From Savagea serpentis (GTDB lineage Bacteria; Bacillota; Bacilli; Bacillales_A; Planococcaceae), in contig NZ_JADKPV010000001.1 in NCBI RefSeq assembly GCF_015351395.1, positions 558,001 through 622,000 on the forward strand: a stretch of DNA of 64,000 nt, given 5' to 3'. The notes under the pieces were generated by a model, which saw nothing but the letters and a program-made list of their open reading frames with translations, was not told where the DNA came from and made no database searches. Positions 8,761 to 16,442 of this stretch are shown here, one piece after another (within the stretch, counting starts at the first letter, position 1; each line of letters begins with the position of its first letter). The translations under genes were made by a program, and so were the position numbers.

Positions 8761-8901
8761 TTATTTTTCTAAGCCTTTTCGCAATAATTCGAGAATAGTT
8801 GCTGTTCTTGTAGATAGTCCATTTTCTTCTTGGTATTTATCTAATTTCTCGATAATTGATTTAGGCATACGAACTTCTACACGCTCTTTATCATTTTTCA
8901 A
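8761..8901 (-). CDS. 46-residue ribbon-helix-helix (CopG/Arc-like) protein, divergent from tnpB
   Basis: The predicted product is 46 residues with a TTG start and an AGGTG ribosome site 6 nt upstream. It has a short N-terminal beta stretch (RVEVRMP), a first helix (SIIEKLDKYQEENG) and a second helix (TRTATILELLRKGLE), the classic Arc/CopG ribbon-helix-helix pattern of dimeric DNA-binding repressors. It is transcribed away from tnpB; the two starts are about 90 bp apart with an AT-rich intervening segment that could hold both promoters. A role in repressing tnpB or its own promoter is inferred from position. The same reading frame shows no longer alternative start. Confidence 0.7.
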   Translation of the reverse strand: MKNDKERVEVRMPKSIIEKLDKYQEENGLSTRTATILELLRKGLEK

Positions 8902-8993
8902 AATTATCACCTCTCACTTGATTGTACGGCATTTCTACGATAGAATCAATATATATATACGACATTATTACGTACAAAGTGAGGTGAATGGAT

Positions 8994-10106
8994 ATGACTA
9001 AACAAAATAAAGCTTTCAAATTTCGTTTGTTACCAAACAAAGAACAAGCTGTACTATTAGCTAAAACATTCGGCTGTGCTCGTTTTGTCTACAATAAGAT
9101 GTTAGCTGAACGCAAAGAAACGTATGAAAAGTTCAAAGATGATAAAGAAGCACTTAAAAAGCAAAAGTTTCCTACTCCTGCAAAGTACAAAGGTGAATTT
9201 CCATTCCTAAAAGAAGTGGATTCTTTAGCTTTAGCAAACGCACAGATCCATTTGCAAAATGCTTATAAGAACTTTTTTGAAGGTCGTGCGGAGTTTCCTA
9301 AATTCAAAAGCAAGAAAAAGAAACAATCTTACACAACCAACATGGTTAATAGCAATATTAAGCTAGAAAATGGTCATATCAAATTGCCAAAAATCAAAAA
9401 GCCAATAAAAATAAAACAGCATAGAGAAATACCCGCTGATCATAAAATCAAATCTTGTACGATTTCTAAAACAAAAACAGGGAAATACTATATTTCGAGT
9501 TTGACAGAATACGAGAAAGAGATCAAGCCAGTGTCCATTCAAAAAGTTGTTGGGCTAGATTTCGCTATGGATGGTCTATATGTCGAAAGTGAACAGGGTA
9601 AGAAAGCCAATTACCCACGTTTTTATCGACAATCGTTAGACAAATTAGCAAAAGCACAACGAATTCTTTCTCGAAGGAAGAAAGGTTCTGCACGTTGGAA
9701 TAAGCAACGACTAGTAGTGGCTAAGTTGCATGAAAAAGTAGCGAACCAGCGCAAAAACTTTCTTCATCATAAATCAAAAGAATTAGCAACAAACTATGAC
9801 GCTGTGATTATTGAAGATTTAGACATGAAAGGTATGTCTAAAGCCCTTCGCTTTGGAAAAAGCGTTCATGATAACGGTTGGGGCATGTTCACTACTTTCT
9901 TAGCGTACAAGCTAAAAGAACGAGGAAAACAGCTTATCAAAATTGATAAATGGTTTCCCTCTACTAAGAGATGTTCATGTTGTGGTGCTGAAAAGAGAAT
10001 GCCCTTGTCTGAACGTACATACCATTGTTCTTGTGGTTTTGTGCTAGAACGTGACCACAATGCCGCAATCAACATTAAAAATGAAGGGTTACGCTTATTA
10101 GCATAG
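8994..10106 (+). CDS. tnpB: RNA-guided endonuclease TnpB (IS605 OrfB family)
   Basis: TnpB is the RuvC-type, omega-RNA-guided nuclease of IS200/IS605 elements and the ancestor of Cas12. The 370-residue product has the N-terminal KAFKFRLLPNKEQ and FGCARFVYNKML segments. All three RuvC acidic positions look intact: Asp in GLDFAMDG (near 185), Glu in VIIEDLDMKGM (near 270) and Asp in ERDHNAAINI (near 350). A four-cysteine zinc knuckle (CSCCG...CSCG) lies near 325-345. GAGGTG at 8981-8986 favours ATG 8994 over ATG 8988. The gene is full length and undamaged. Confidence 0.92.
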   Translation: MTKQNKAFKFRLLPNKEQAVLLAKTFGCARFVYNKMLAERKETYEKFKDDKEALKKQKFPTPAKYKGEFPFLKEVDSLALANAQIHLQNAYKNFFEGRAEFPKFKSKKKKQSYTTNMVNSNIKLENGHIKLPKIKKPIKIKQHREIPADHKIKSCTISKTKTGKYYISSLTEYEKEIKPVSIQKVVGLDFAMDGLYVESEQGKKANYPRFYRQSLDKLAKAQRILSRRKKGSARWNKQRLVVAKLHEKVANQRKNFLHHKSKELATNYDAVIIEDLDMKGMSKALRFGKSVHDNGWGMFTTFLAYKLKERGKQLIKIDKWFPSTKRCSCCGAEKRMPLSERTYHCSCGFVLERDHNAAINIKNEGLRLLA

Positions 10107-10248
10107 AAACAAAAACTCTTGGAACAAGAGGGTTAGCTCGGTCATTTTTCGTTGGCTAGTAAAAGCAACGATAAGTCGAGAAGCCCCCACTTCAAGTAGA
10201 CCGTAAGGTTAACTAAGTGGTGGGTAGTTCACAGATTTCATTCTACCT
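10107..10248 (+). ncRNA. candidate omega-RNA (reRNA) scaffold and guide of TnpB
   Basis: Downstream of tnpB, on the same strand, is a series of hairpins: CTCTTG/CAAGAG (10116-10130), CGTTG/CAACG (10150-10170) nested within GCTCG/CGAG, and the long right-end stem (10184-10224). This is where IS605 omega-RNAs lie, starting within or after tnpB and running across the right end into flanking DNA. The guide would be the first 16 or so bases outside the element, from 10233. The 5' end of the RNA cannot be placed by eye and may lie within tnpB. Confidence 0.6.
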
Positions 10249-10441
10249 CTTTTAACATTTTTTCGATGATGACTAAACGTTCATTTAATTCATCTACACG
10301 CTTTTGCAAAGTGATTGTGCTCTGTTTTTCAAATAGTAATTTTTCTTCTGAACGTTTTTCCATGCGTTTCATATACTTGATTGCGAAGTAAATGATTGCG
10401 ATAGGAATAATTAAAAATACAATACTGAGTAAACCTAGCAA
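10238..10441 (-). CDS. small membrane-anchored coiled-coil protein, unknown function
   Basis: The 67-residue product has one N-terminal membrane segment (residues about 2-23) followed by a basic stretch (KYMKRMEKRSEEK) and a short coiled coil rich in Glu, Leu and Lys. I do not recognise a named family. The TTG start is poorly placed: the good ribosome site (GAGGAGGG) is about 20 nt upstream, and no ATG or GTG lies closer in frame. The true start may therefore be a rare codon or there may be a small sequence change. The TnpB element ends only 5 bp beyond its stop codon. Confidence 0.6.
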   Translation of the reverse strand: MLGLLSIVFLIIPIAIIYFAIKYMKRMEKRSEEKLLFEKQSTITLQKRVDELNERLVIIEKMLKEVE

Positions 10442-10498
10442 AGTTGAACTTACGATAAGATCCCTCCTCTCAATTGGTACGCATAATGATTTCCTTAT

Positions 10499-10532
10499 AC
10501 AGAGGCGTTTTAGACACTTCTGTATTTTTTTT
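10499..10532 (+). terminator. terminator-like hairpin in the glmS leader
   Basis: ACAGAGG pairs with CTTCTGT (one G-U pair, 11-nt loop) and is followed by T8 about 75 nt before the glmS start. It could end read-through from the TnpB element/omega-RNA or act in a glmS leader. Confidence 0.5.
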
Positions 10533-10558
10533 GCGTTCGTTTTGAAAATGCGTTTTAA

Positions 10559-10587
10559 ATGATAAAAAACGTGGAATAGTAATGCAA
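10559..10587 (-). promoter_or_regulatory. candidate sigma-A promoter for the 67-residue membrane protein gene
   Basis: On the minus strand TTGCAT (10587-10582) and TATCAT (10564-10559) are separated by 17 bp. It reads towards the gene at 10441. Confidence 0.4.
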
Positions 10588-10608
10588 AGAGTGTGAGGAG
10601 GAAAAAAT

Positions 10609-12408
10609 ATGTGTGGAATTACAGGATATATCGGAAATGACCGATTGGCGAAGCAACTTATTTTAGAAGGGTTGCGTCGTTTAGAATATAGAGGATATGA
10701 TTCAGCAGGAATCGCATTAGGTGGAGAAATGTTTGAAGTGGTGAAACGAGTAGGGCGTGTCGAACGATTAGCAGAAGCGCTAGAGCAAGTGGAAGAGTCA
10801 AATATCGGGGTCGGCCATACACGCTGGGCGACACATGGAAAGCCGACCGAACAAAACGCCCATCCCCATGTGAGTGCGGACGGTCGTTTTGCGCTCGTCC
10901 ATAATGGCGTCATCGAAAACGCCGAAGCGCTCAAACAACAATACGTTGCGGACGTCGAATTTACATCGACGACGGATACAGAAGTGATCGTTCAATTGTT
11001 AGGAAAATTCGTAGCGGACGGATTGGACGTGAGCGACGCATTTCAAAAAACGATTCAATTGTTGAAAGGGTCTTATGCGGTCGTTTGTCTCGATCGACAA
11101 AATCAACAAACATTGTACGTGGCGAAAAATAAAAGCCCACTCGTTATCGCTTTCGCAGAAAATAGCACGATGGTCGCGTCTGATGAAATGGCCGTATCAG
11201 ACCGTTGCCATAGCGCGCTCCAATTAGAAGATGGCGAACTGGCCATCATCCAGCCAACTTGTCATATGTTGCGTACTTTACAAGGAGAGCGCATTGACCG
11301 CGAACCTTATGAACTGCAGGTCGAGTCGATGACATTCGATCAAGGAAGTTATGCGCATTACATGTTGAAAGAAATCGAAGAACAACCGAATGTCGTCTGT
11401 GGCTTAGCGCGAGAATATATGAATATGCACGGACAAATCGAGTTACCGCTCCACTTGTCGGAACAATTAGCGAATGCTTCTCGTATCGCAATCGTCGCTT
11501 GTGGAACGAGTTATCACGCAGGACTCGTCGGCAAAGAATTATTCGAACGACTCGCCCGCATTCCCGTGACTGTCCATTATGCGAGTGAATTTAATTACTA
11601 TACACCGCTCATCGAAGACGGCACATTGTTCATCTTCATTTCGCAATCAGGCGAAACAGCAGACAGCATTGCCGCTTTGAAAAAGTGTCGTGCGAACGAC
11701 TGGCCAACATTAGCACTCGTCAACGTGAAACATTCCACGATGGCAAAACTTGCGGATGATGTCTTACTGTTGCATGCGGGAACAGAGGTGGCGGTCGCTT
11801 CGACGAAAGCGTACGTCGCTCAAGTGACATTGTTGAGCTTGATCGCAGGAAGTCTCGGTCGTTTATCAGGTATGTATGAAACATTTGATATGACGAAACA
11901 ACTTGCCATCGTTCAATACGTCATGTACGAAGCGTTCCAAATGCAATCGCTCATTCGACAAACGGCTAACCAATTTGTCGATGCGAAAAACGTCTTCATT
12001 CTCGGACGCGGACTCGACTATGCAATCGCTCAAGAAGCGGCACTGAAAATAAAAGAAGTGACGTACATTCAAGCGGAAGCATACCCGAGCGGGGAATTAA
12101 AACACGGACCGATTGCCCTTATCGAAGACGAGACACCGGTCATTGCGATCATTTCAAACAAACGAACAGCCGACCAAGTGCGCAGCAACATCGCAGAAGT
12201 AGAAGCGAGAGGAGCGCGGGTGTATGTACTGGCGTCAGAAGGGCTCGAACAACCGACCGACTGGCTCACCTTACCTGCAACCCATCCACTCTTCGCCCCA
12301 CTCGCCATGATTGTCCCACTCCAACTTCTCAGCTACGAAATCGCCCAAGCGAAAGGACTGGACGTAGACAAACCAAGAAACCTCGCCAAAAGCGTGACGG
12401 TGGAGTAA
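10609..12408 (+). CDS. glmS: glutamine--fructose-6-phosphate aminotransferase (isomerizing) GlmS
   Basis: GlmS makes glucosamine-6-phosphate from fructose-6-phosphate and glutamine, the first step to UDP-GlcNAc for the cell wall. The 599-residue product begins MCGITGY with the N-terminal nucleophile Cys2. The glutaminase domain (to about 225) contains HTRWATHG and HNGVIEN. Two SIS sugar-isomerase domains follow (about 285-420 and 455-590) with ACGTSYHAG and GRGLDYAIAQEAALKIKE. It ends in the typical LAKSVTVE. GAGGAGG lies 6 nt before ATG. The leader does not contain a recognisable glmS ribozyme, and the gene has its own terminator. Confidence 0.97.
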   Translation: MCGITGYIGNDRLAKQLILEGLRRLEYRGYDSAGIALGGEMFEVVKRVGRVERLAEALEQVEESNIGVGHTRWATHGKPTEQNAHPHVSADGRFALVHNGVIENAEALKQQYVADVEFTSTTDTEVIVQLLGKFVADGLDVSDAFQKTIQLLKGSYAVVCLDRQNQQTLYVAKNKSPLVIAFAENSTMVASDEMAVSDRCHSALQLEDGELAIIQPTCHMLRTLQGERIDREPYELQVESMTFDQGSYAHYMLKEIEEQPNVVCGLAREYMNMHGQIELPLHLSEQLANASRIAIVACGTSYHAGLVGKELFERLARIPVTVHYASEFNYYTPLIEDGTLFIFISQSGETADSIAALKKCRANDWPTLALVNVKHSTMAKLADDVLLLHAGTEVAVASTKAYVAQVTLLSLIAGSLGRLSGMYETFDMTKQLAIVQYVMYEAFQMQSLIRQTANQFVDAKNVFILGRGLDYAIAQEAALKIKEVTYIQAEAYPSGELKHGPIALIEDETPVIAIISNKRTADQVRSNIAEVEARGARVYVLASEGLEQPTDWLTLPATHPLFAPLAMIVPLQLLSYEIAQAKGLDVDKPRNLAKSVTVE

Positions 12409-12469
12409 GGGGTTAGGGGATGTAAAATAAGAAATCATTTCTATCAGATTAATAGTGAAAATCATGATG

Positions 12470-12512
12470 ACACCCATTTGCTTATCTTTTAAGTATGCAT
12501 GGGTGTTTTTTT
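12470..12512 (+). terminator. terminator of glmS
   Basis: ACACCCAT pairs with ATGGGTGT, extended by inner GC/TA pairs, followed by T8. Confidence 0.85.
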
Positions 12513-12647
12513 ATAAACGTTCATGGTGACGTAAGCGTCAACATCGATATGAAGAGGAACGTTGATGTCTGAATGAAGAATTATATGCGTAAAAGGATAA
12601 GCAGAACTGATATACTTAAAGTATTCTAAAGAAAGTAGGTGTAGTCC

Positions 12648-13655
12648 ATGAGTAAAGTAGCGAGTACGATCCTTTCTATTTTCGGTTTACTAACAATAGG
12701 AGCAATTATAGATTGGTCAAAATCTGATGCCTTTACGAGTGTAGTTTTAACATTGCTCGCCATTTTTGTTGCGCTTATGATTCATGAGTTGGGCCACGTA
12801 TGCGGTGCGATGGTGTCGCGTTCTAAAGTTTTAACATTCGCGGTGGGCCCTATTAAAATTAAACGTATGGAAAATGATCAATATAAATGGGGGTGGGTAG
12901 ATAGTTGGTCAGAAGTTGGAGGATATGTGCAGATTGAGCATCATCAGAAAAAAATTGAGAATGCCATTTTAATTAGCGTTTTTGGTGGGCCGCTCGCCAG
13001 TTTAGTCCTCGCTTCTGTCTACTTTTCACCTATTTATTTTTTGGAAATTGTAGGTGTCACAAGCTTTTTCTTATTTCTCGTCACGATGTTACCTTACAAT
13101 GCTACAGGATTTTTCTCAGACGGATATACGATGCTTCAAATTTTAAAAAATAATAACGTATTTATTAATTATTATAAAATGACGAACCATTTACTTGCGA
13201 AAGATTCACCCAAAAAATGGGGAAAGGAGCTTCAGGAAGAAGTGGGGACGATTGATGCTAAACGATTGACTCCGACTGAACTGTCGATTTATTTCATGTT
13301 TTTATTTTATAGTGCCGTTGAAACACGCGAATTGTCTCATTTACGCCAATTTTATCATACGATTGATCTCCACCAAATATCGTCGCAAGCTTCTCATCAA
13401 GGACAACTTGCTGCCATCTATCATTATTATGTCGCTACTCAATATTTACTTGGTGAACCGATGACGATTACTGAATCGCAATTACAAGATTTACCCGCAT
13501 TTGACGCTTTATCGGTGGCACGTACAAAAGCGATATTGACACAAAATGTTGAAGCATATGAACGCTATGCCAAGCATCTTACCCATGTGGACCAAACATC
13601 GTATAGCTTTTTACAGGCTGAGAAAAAATTCAATGAAAGATATGTCAATGTCTAA
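12648..13655 (+). CDS. M50-family (site-2-protease-like) membrane zinc peptidase homologue
   Basis: The 335-residue protein has an N-terminal membrane segment pair. The zinc motif HELGH lies near residue 46 at the end of a hydrophobic helix. A second cluster of membrane helices lies near 105-150, with a late PYNATGFFSDGY motif supplying the probable third zinc ligand (Asp). This layout is that of M50 intramembrane metalloproteases. A soluble C-terminal region of about 170 residues is rich in short helices and matches nothing I know. It stands alone, with no sigma factor/anti-sigma pair or peptide-export gene beside it, so its substrate is unknown. The ribosome site is a modest AAGTAGGTG. Confidence 0.75.
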   Translation: MSKVASTILSIFGLLTIGAIIDWSKSDAFTSVVLTLLAIFVALMIHELGHVCGAMVSRSKVLTFAVGPIKIKRMENDQYKWGWVDSWSEVGGYVQIEHHQKKIENAILISVFGGPLASLVLASVYFSPIYFLEIVGVTSFFLFLVTMLPYNATGFFSDGYTMLQILKNNNVFINYYKMTNHLLAKDSPKKWGKELQEEVGTIDAKRLTPTELSIYFMFLFYSAVETRELSHLRQFYHTIDLHQISSQASHQGQLAAIYHYYVATQYLLGEPMTITESQLQDLPAFDALSVARTKAILTQNVEAYERYAKHLTHVDQTSYSFLQAEKKFNERYVNV

Positions 13656-13696
13656 AGTGCATATCGAAAATTGAAGAGCGAAATAGCGCTCGTCTT

Positions 13697-13733
13697 AAAA
13701 AAACGAAAAGACATGATGTCATTTCGTTTTTTT
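13697..13733 (+). terminator. terminator after the M50-like gene
   Basis: A nearly perfect 17-bp inverted repeat (AAAAAAACGAAA...TTTCGTTTTTTT with GACA/TGTC inside) has A and T tracts at its two ends, so it can work in both directions. Confidence 0.85.
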
Positions 13734-13800
13734 AAATAGGTGAAAACAATAGGAGCGTTTAGGTTCTCAGCTTGCGTTATTTTTGTGAGCCGTACTTCAA

Positions 13801-14193
13801 CCCTTTTATAAAGAGTCATATTATCGATATAAAAATTTTGAAGGTTTGGAAACTTATTTTTATAATAATATTTTGAAGACAGAGCAAAATGAAGAGCTAC
13901 AATATATGGCATTATCGATGTTGAATCGTATGAAAGCAATTAGCTTAAAAGGATGATTGACAACGAAATGAATACAGGCACAAGCACAATGTTTACACAT
14001 ACAGGTGGAGATTATCGAATCGATTGAGACTATTTCAATCGATGATATTCAATTAAATCGTATGTGTGGCATCCCCATCGATTATGCGATGGAAGCGAGT
14101 ATACAAACGGCTGAACCATTCGTACGAATGGCTTTCATTTAATTAGAGGAAAGTATGTTATTTGTTTGCATGAATAATTATAATATGGTCGCT
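13801..14193 (+). pseudogene. decayed AgrC/ComD-like GHKL sensor histidine kinase fragment
   Basis: Reading frame 1 encodes a broken but recognisable kinase C-terminal half. First come the helix typical of peptide-pheromone kinases (RYKNFEGLETYFYNNIL) and the LNRMKAISLKG segment. The SIDDIQLNRMCGIPIDYAMEAS block follows, corresponding to the N-box region LxRxLGxxLDNAIEAS, then PFVRMAFI and ESMLFVC. The frame is interrupted by TGA at 13954-13956, a second TGA five codons later, and TAA after AFI. The membrane sensor, the phospho-acceptor histidine and the last ATP-binding part are missing. Its frame stops at 14196, next to LytTR-coding remains in another frame. Confidence 0.7.
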
Positions 14194-14198
14194 TGAAA

Positions 14199-14359
14199 GA
14201 TGTTGAATCTGTTCATGAACAGTTATAGCGTTGTCACAAAGCATTTATCGTCAATCGCAATCATGTGGAATCCTTAGATGACAAAAAACGCATCGTTTAT
14301 TTGAAAAATGGGAAACGTGTTTAACATCAGCACGATTAATAAAAGGGCTGAAAAACTAA
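14199..14359 (+). pseudogene. decayed AgrA/ComE-like LytTR response-regulator C-terminus
   Basis: In frame 0 the sequence reads KDVESVHEQL, a TAG stop, then RCHKAFIVNRNHVESLDD and KKRIVYLKNGKRV. After a frameshift near 14319 it continues LTSARLIKGLKN and a stop. RCHKxFIVN, the KNG turn and the final SARxIKGLK are hallmarks of the LytTR DNA-binding domain of AgrA/ComE regulators. The receiver domain and the first part of LytTR are gone. It directly abuts the kinase remnant, as expected if a deletion joined agrC to agrA. Confidence 0.7.
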
Positions 14360-14457
14360 AGAGGTTGCTATAAACCATCATCAAGTGAATGTTAAACAGG
14401 TAACTTTTTTGCACTCTTTTTTTATTTGCGATACGCTCATCATAAGGAGGGGATGTA

Positions 14458-14796
14458 ATGGAAATCATTGTGAGTATCATTCAAGGGATTTTAGTGTTGG
14501 CCTTTTTGTTTTTCGGTTATCAAATTTTAACAGCGGAATCGATGAAGAAAGTGTTTCAGGCGTTTGGTTATTCGGACGGGTTTCGCATTTTTACGGCACT
14601 CGCCCAATGGGTTGCAGCTATTTTGTTAATTGTCGGTTTTTGGGAGCCATTCATGGGGAAAATCGGAGCCGGCATTCTCGCTGTCATTATGATCGGGGCA
14701 ATCGGCTCGCATATGAAAGTGAAGCATCCGATTCAAGCGTCGACGAATGCTTTCGTCTTTCTCGTCTTAAGCCTCGTCGTGTTACTATTCATCTAA
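14458..14796 (+). CDS. DoxX-like small membrane protein
   Basis: The 112-residue product has four predicted membrane helices with the DoxX/DoxD-like pattern (GYQILT near residue 20, QAFGYSDGFRIFTALAQWVAAILLIVGF as the central helices, then GAGILAVIMIGAIGSH). These proteins sit in the cytoplasmic membrane; some act in quinone-linked redox or stress processes, but no reaction can be assigned here. AAGGAGGGG lies 5 nt before the ATG. The shared terminator at 14801-14839 separates it from the convergent nucleotidase gene. Confidence 0.8.
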   Translation: MEIIVSIIQGILVLAFLFFGYQILTAESMKKVFQAFGYSDGFRIFTALAQWVAAILLIVGFWEPFMGKIGAGILAVIMIGAIGSHMKVKHPIQASTNAFVFLVLSLVVLLFI

Positions 14797-14800
14797 GACA

Positions 14801-14839
14801 ATCGCCATTCTTACATCGAGTAGGAATGGCGATTTTTTT
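14801..14839. terminator. bidirectional terminator between convergent genes
   Basis: ATCGCCATTC and GAATGGCGAT pair around a 13-nt loop, followed by T7 on the plus strand. It overlaps the stop codon of the minus-strand gene. Confidence 0.85.
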
Positions 14840-16271
14840 AAATGAGGTGAATCTGTTGAGGGAGTTCGATGCGAATCGTTCCACGTGAAGCGATATATTC
14901 GCGTAAAGCGTCAATCGCATGAATGGTTAAGTTTTGACGGTTCGTTCCGTACTTTTCTGGCACGCCTTGGACGGTGACGAATGCAACATTATATTGTTTG
15001 TCACGCTCAATCTGTTCACCGTTCACGAAAAGTTGTTGAATGCGAAACGGATAGGCATTTTCCACTTTGAAATAGAGGGTGATGCCGAGCATCCGTTTTA
15101 AATAGCCGCCTTTTTGTTCGAGCGGATCGCTTGCGAACGTAGCGTGGATATTTTCTTCTAACATCTCCCATATATCTTGTCCGGTTAAAGTGGCAGTCGA
15201 GACAGGTGGATTCGTCGGGATGATTTCGTATAGTTGTTCGAGTGTGATCGGACCCGCTTCAATCGGTGCGCCGTATCGCCAACCGTTAGAAAAGGCGATC
15301 GTTGCCCTAGCAGCTTCTGCGATCGCTTCAAGCAATACTGTATCCATCGTCGTTTCGAGTTGGGCGTTCCGATGTAACGGCAGTTCTGTCGTTCCGATCA
15401 CTTGTTGTAATGGTTGTTCGAATGGCGCCATTGCTTCCTCAACGAGCGCTTTCGTTTCGGCATGTTCTGGAATGCCCGCTTCAGCTTCGAGCAATTCATG
15501 CGTATAATGAACGATTTTACCTCGTTCGACCGTCACCGTTAATTTTCCAAGAAACGAGCCGTGGCAACCGGATTGGATGAGTAGTGTATCGTTCACAGTA
15601 GCGGGTTCCGTTAATCGGTTATGCGTATGTCCGCTTAATATAATGTCAATGTCATCGAATGATTCGGCAAGTTTTGTCTCTTGTGGAAAGCCGAGATGGG
15701 ACAAAATGACGATGAGTTCTGCTCCGCGTTCTTTCAAGTCGTCGATGTCTTTTTGGAGATGCTCATCCCCGTTCGTAAAATAAACGCCTTCTGAAAAAGA
15801 AGCAGGCATCGTTTTGGCGATAATCGGTGATGCGATGCCGATGATTCCGATCATCGTGTCACCGATGGGAAGGAGAAGAGAGGGAGGAAAAAGCAGTTCG
15901 TCCGTCTCTTTTTGAAAGCAATTATTCGCTAAAAATGGATAGTTTAGTTGTTGAACGAGCTGTTGTAAATGTTCGGGTCCGTAGGCGAAATCCCAATGAC
16001 CCGTCATCGCATCAAATCCGAGTTCGTTCAAAATCGGGATGAGCGATTCACCTTTCGTTTTGACGACAGGATACGTTCCGTGAAACGTATCTCCATTATC
16101 GAATAACACGACATGTTCTTCTTCCGCTCGAATGCGGTCGATCATCGTCTTCAGCCTCGCATATCCTCCAACTTGTCGAAACGTCTCTTTTCCATCTTGT
16201 AAAAACCATTCAGGATGTTCATGTAAATATCCGTGGACATCATTTAGTTGTAAAAAAGTCATCGTTGTCAT
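14838..16271 (-). CDS. yunD: bifunctional metallophosphatase / 5'-nucleotidase (YunD-like)
   Basis: This 477-residue enzyme has an N-terminal dinuclear metallophosphoesterase domain: LNDVHGY near residue 8, FDNGDTFHGT near 58, GHWDF near 96, ILSHLG near 190 and LSGHTHNRL near 212. The C-terminal 5'-nucleotidase domain (residues about 290-470) has NGWRYGAPI and PTNPPVST. There is no signal peptide, so it is probably cytosolic like B. subtilis YunD, unlike secreted UshA types. The start is ATG 16271 with AAAGGAG 6-9 nt upstream; the longer frame to 16337 lacks a ribosome site. It is monocistronic. Confidence 0.88.
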   Translation of the reverse strand: MTTMTFLQLNDVHGYLHEHPEWFLQDGKETFRQVGGYARLKTMIDRIRAEEEHVVLFDNGDTFHGTYPVVKTKGESLIPILNELGFDAMTGHWDFAYGPEHLQQLVQQLNYPFLANNCFQKETDELLFPPSLLLPIGDTMIGIIGIASPIIAKTMPASFSEGVYFTNGDEHLQKDIDDLKERGAELIVILSHLGFPQETKLAESFDDIDIILSGHTHNRLTEPATVNDTLLIQSGCHGSFLGKLTVTVERGKIVHYTHELLEAEAGIPEHAETKALVEEAMAPFEQPLQQVIGTTELPLHRNAQLETTMDTVLLEAIAEAARATIAFSNGWRYGAPIEAGPITLEQLYEIIPTNPPVSTATLTGQDIWEMLEENIHATFASDPLEQKGGYLKRMLGITLYFKVENAYPFRIQQLFVNGEQIERDKQYNVAFVTVQGVPEKYGTNRQNLTIHAIDALREYIASRGTIRIELPQQIHLI

Positions 16272-16442
16272 AGCACATTCTCCTTTCAAGTAATCTAAGT
16301 GTAAAAATAGGATGTGAAGGGATGATGATTGTTGCATTTGTACCTCTTATGAAAGGGAATGAAACGTTTTTTGAAAATAAGTATCGTGAGTATTCAGAAT
16401 ATAGTATACTATTCGTATGTTATTTTGAAGGAGGACGTTACA

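Larger units (their letters stand above)
8666..10232 (+). mobile_element. IS605/IS1341-type element: tnpB without tnpA
   Basis: The element carries tnpB, a divergent small ORF and structured ends, with no Y1 transposase gene. The left end is a foldable GC-rich block (TCTCCCA at 8683-8689 pairs with TGGGAGA at 8728-8734, with an inner ATCCT/AGGAT stem). The right end carries a long hairpin (CCCCCACTT at 10184-10192 pairs with AAGTGGTGGG at 10215-10224) and ends with GTAGTTCAC, as in many Bacillales IS605 relatives. The sequence TTTAA at 8661-8665 just left of the element is the kind of site TnpB systems use as a target-adjacent motif. The right boundary is more certain than the left. It is inserted between the peroxidase terminator and the stop codon of the next gene. 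Confidence 0.75.

Noticed and set aside
10442-10608. glmS ribozyme
   Set aside because: The space is too short and the conserved core around the cleavage site is not present.
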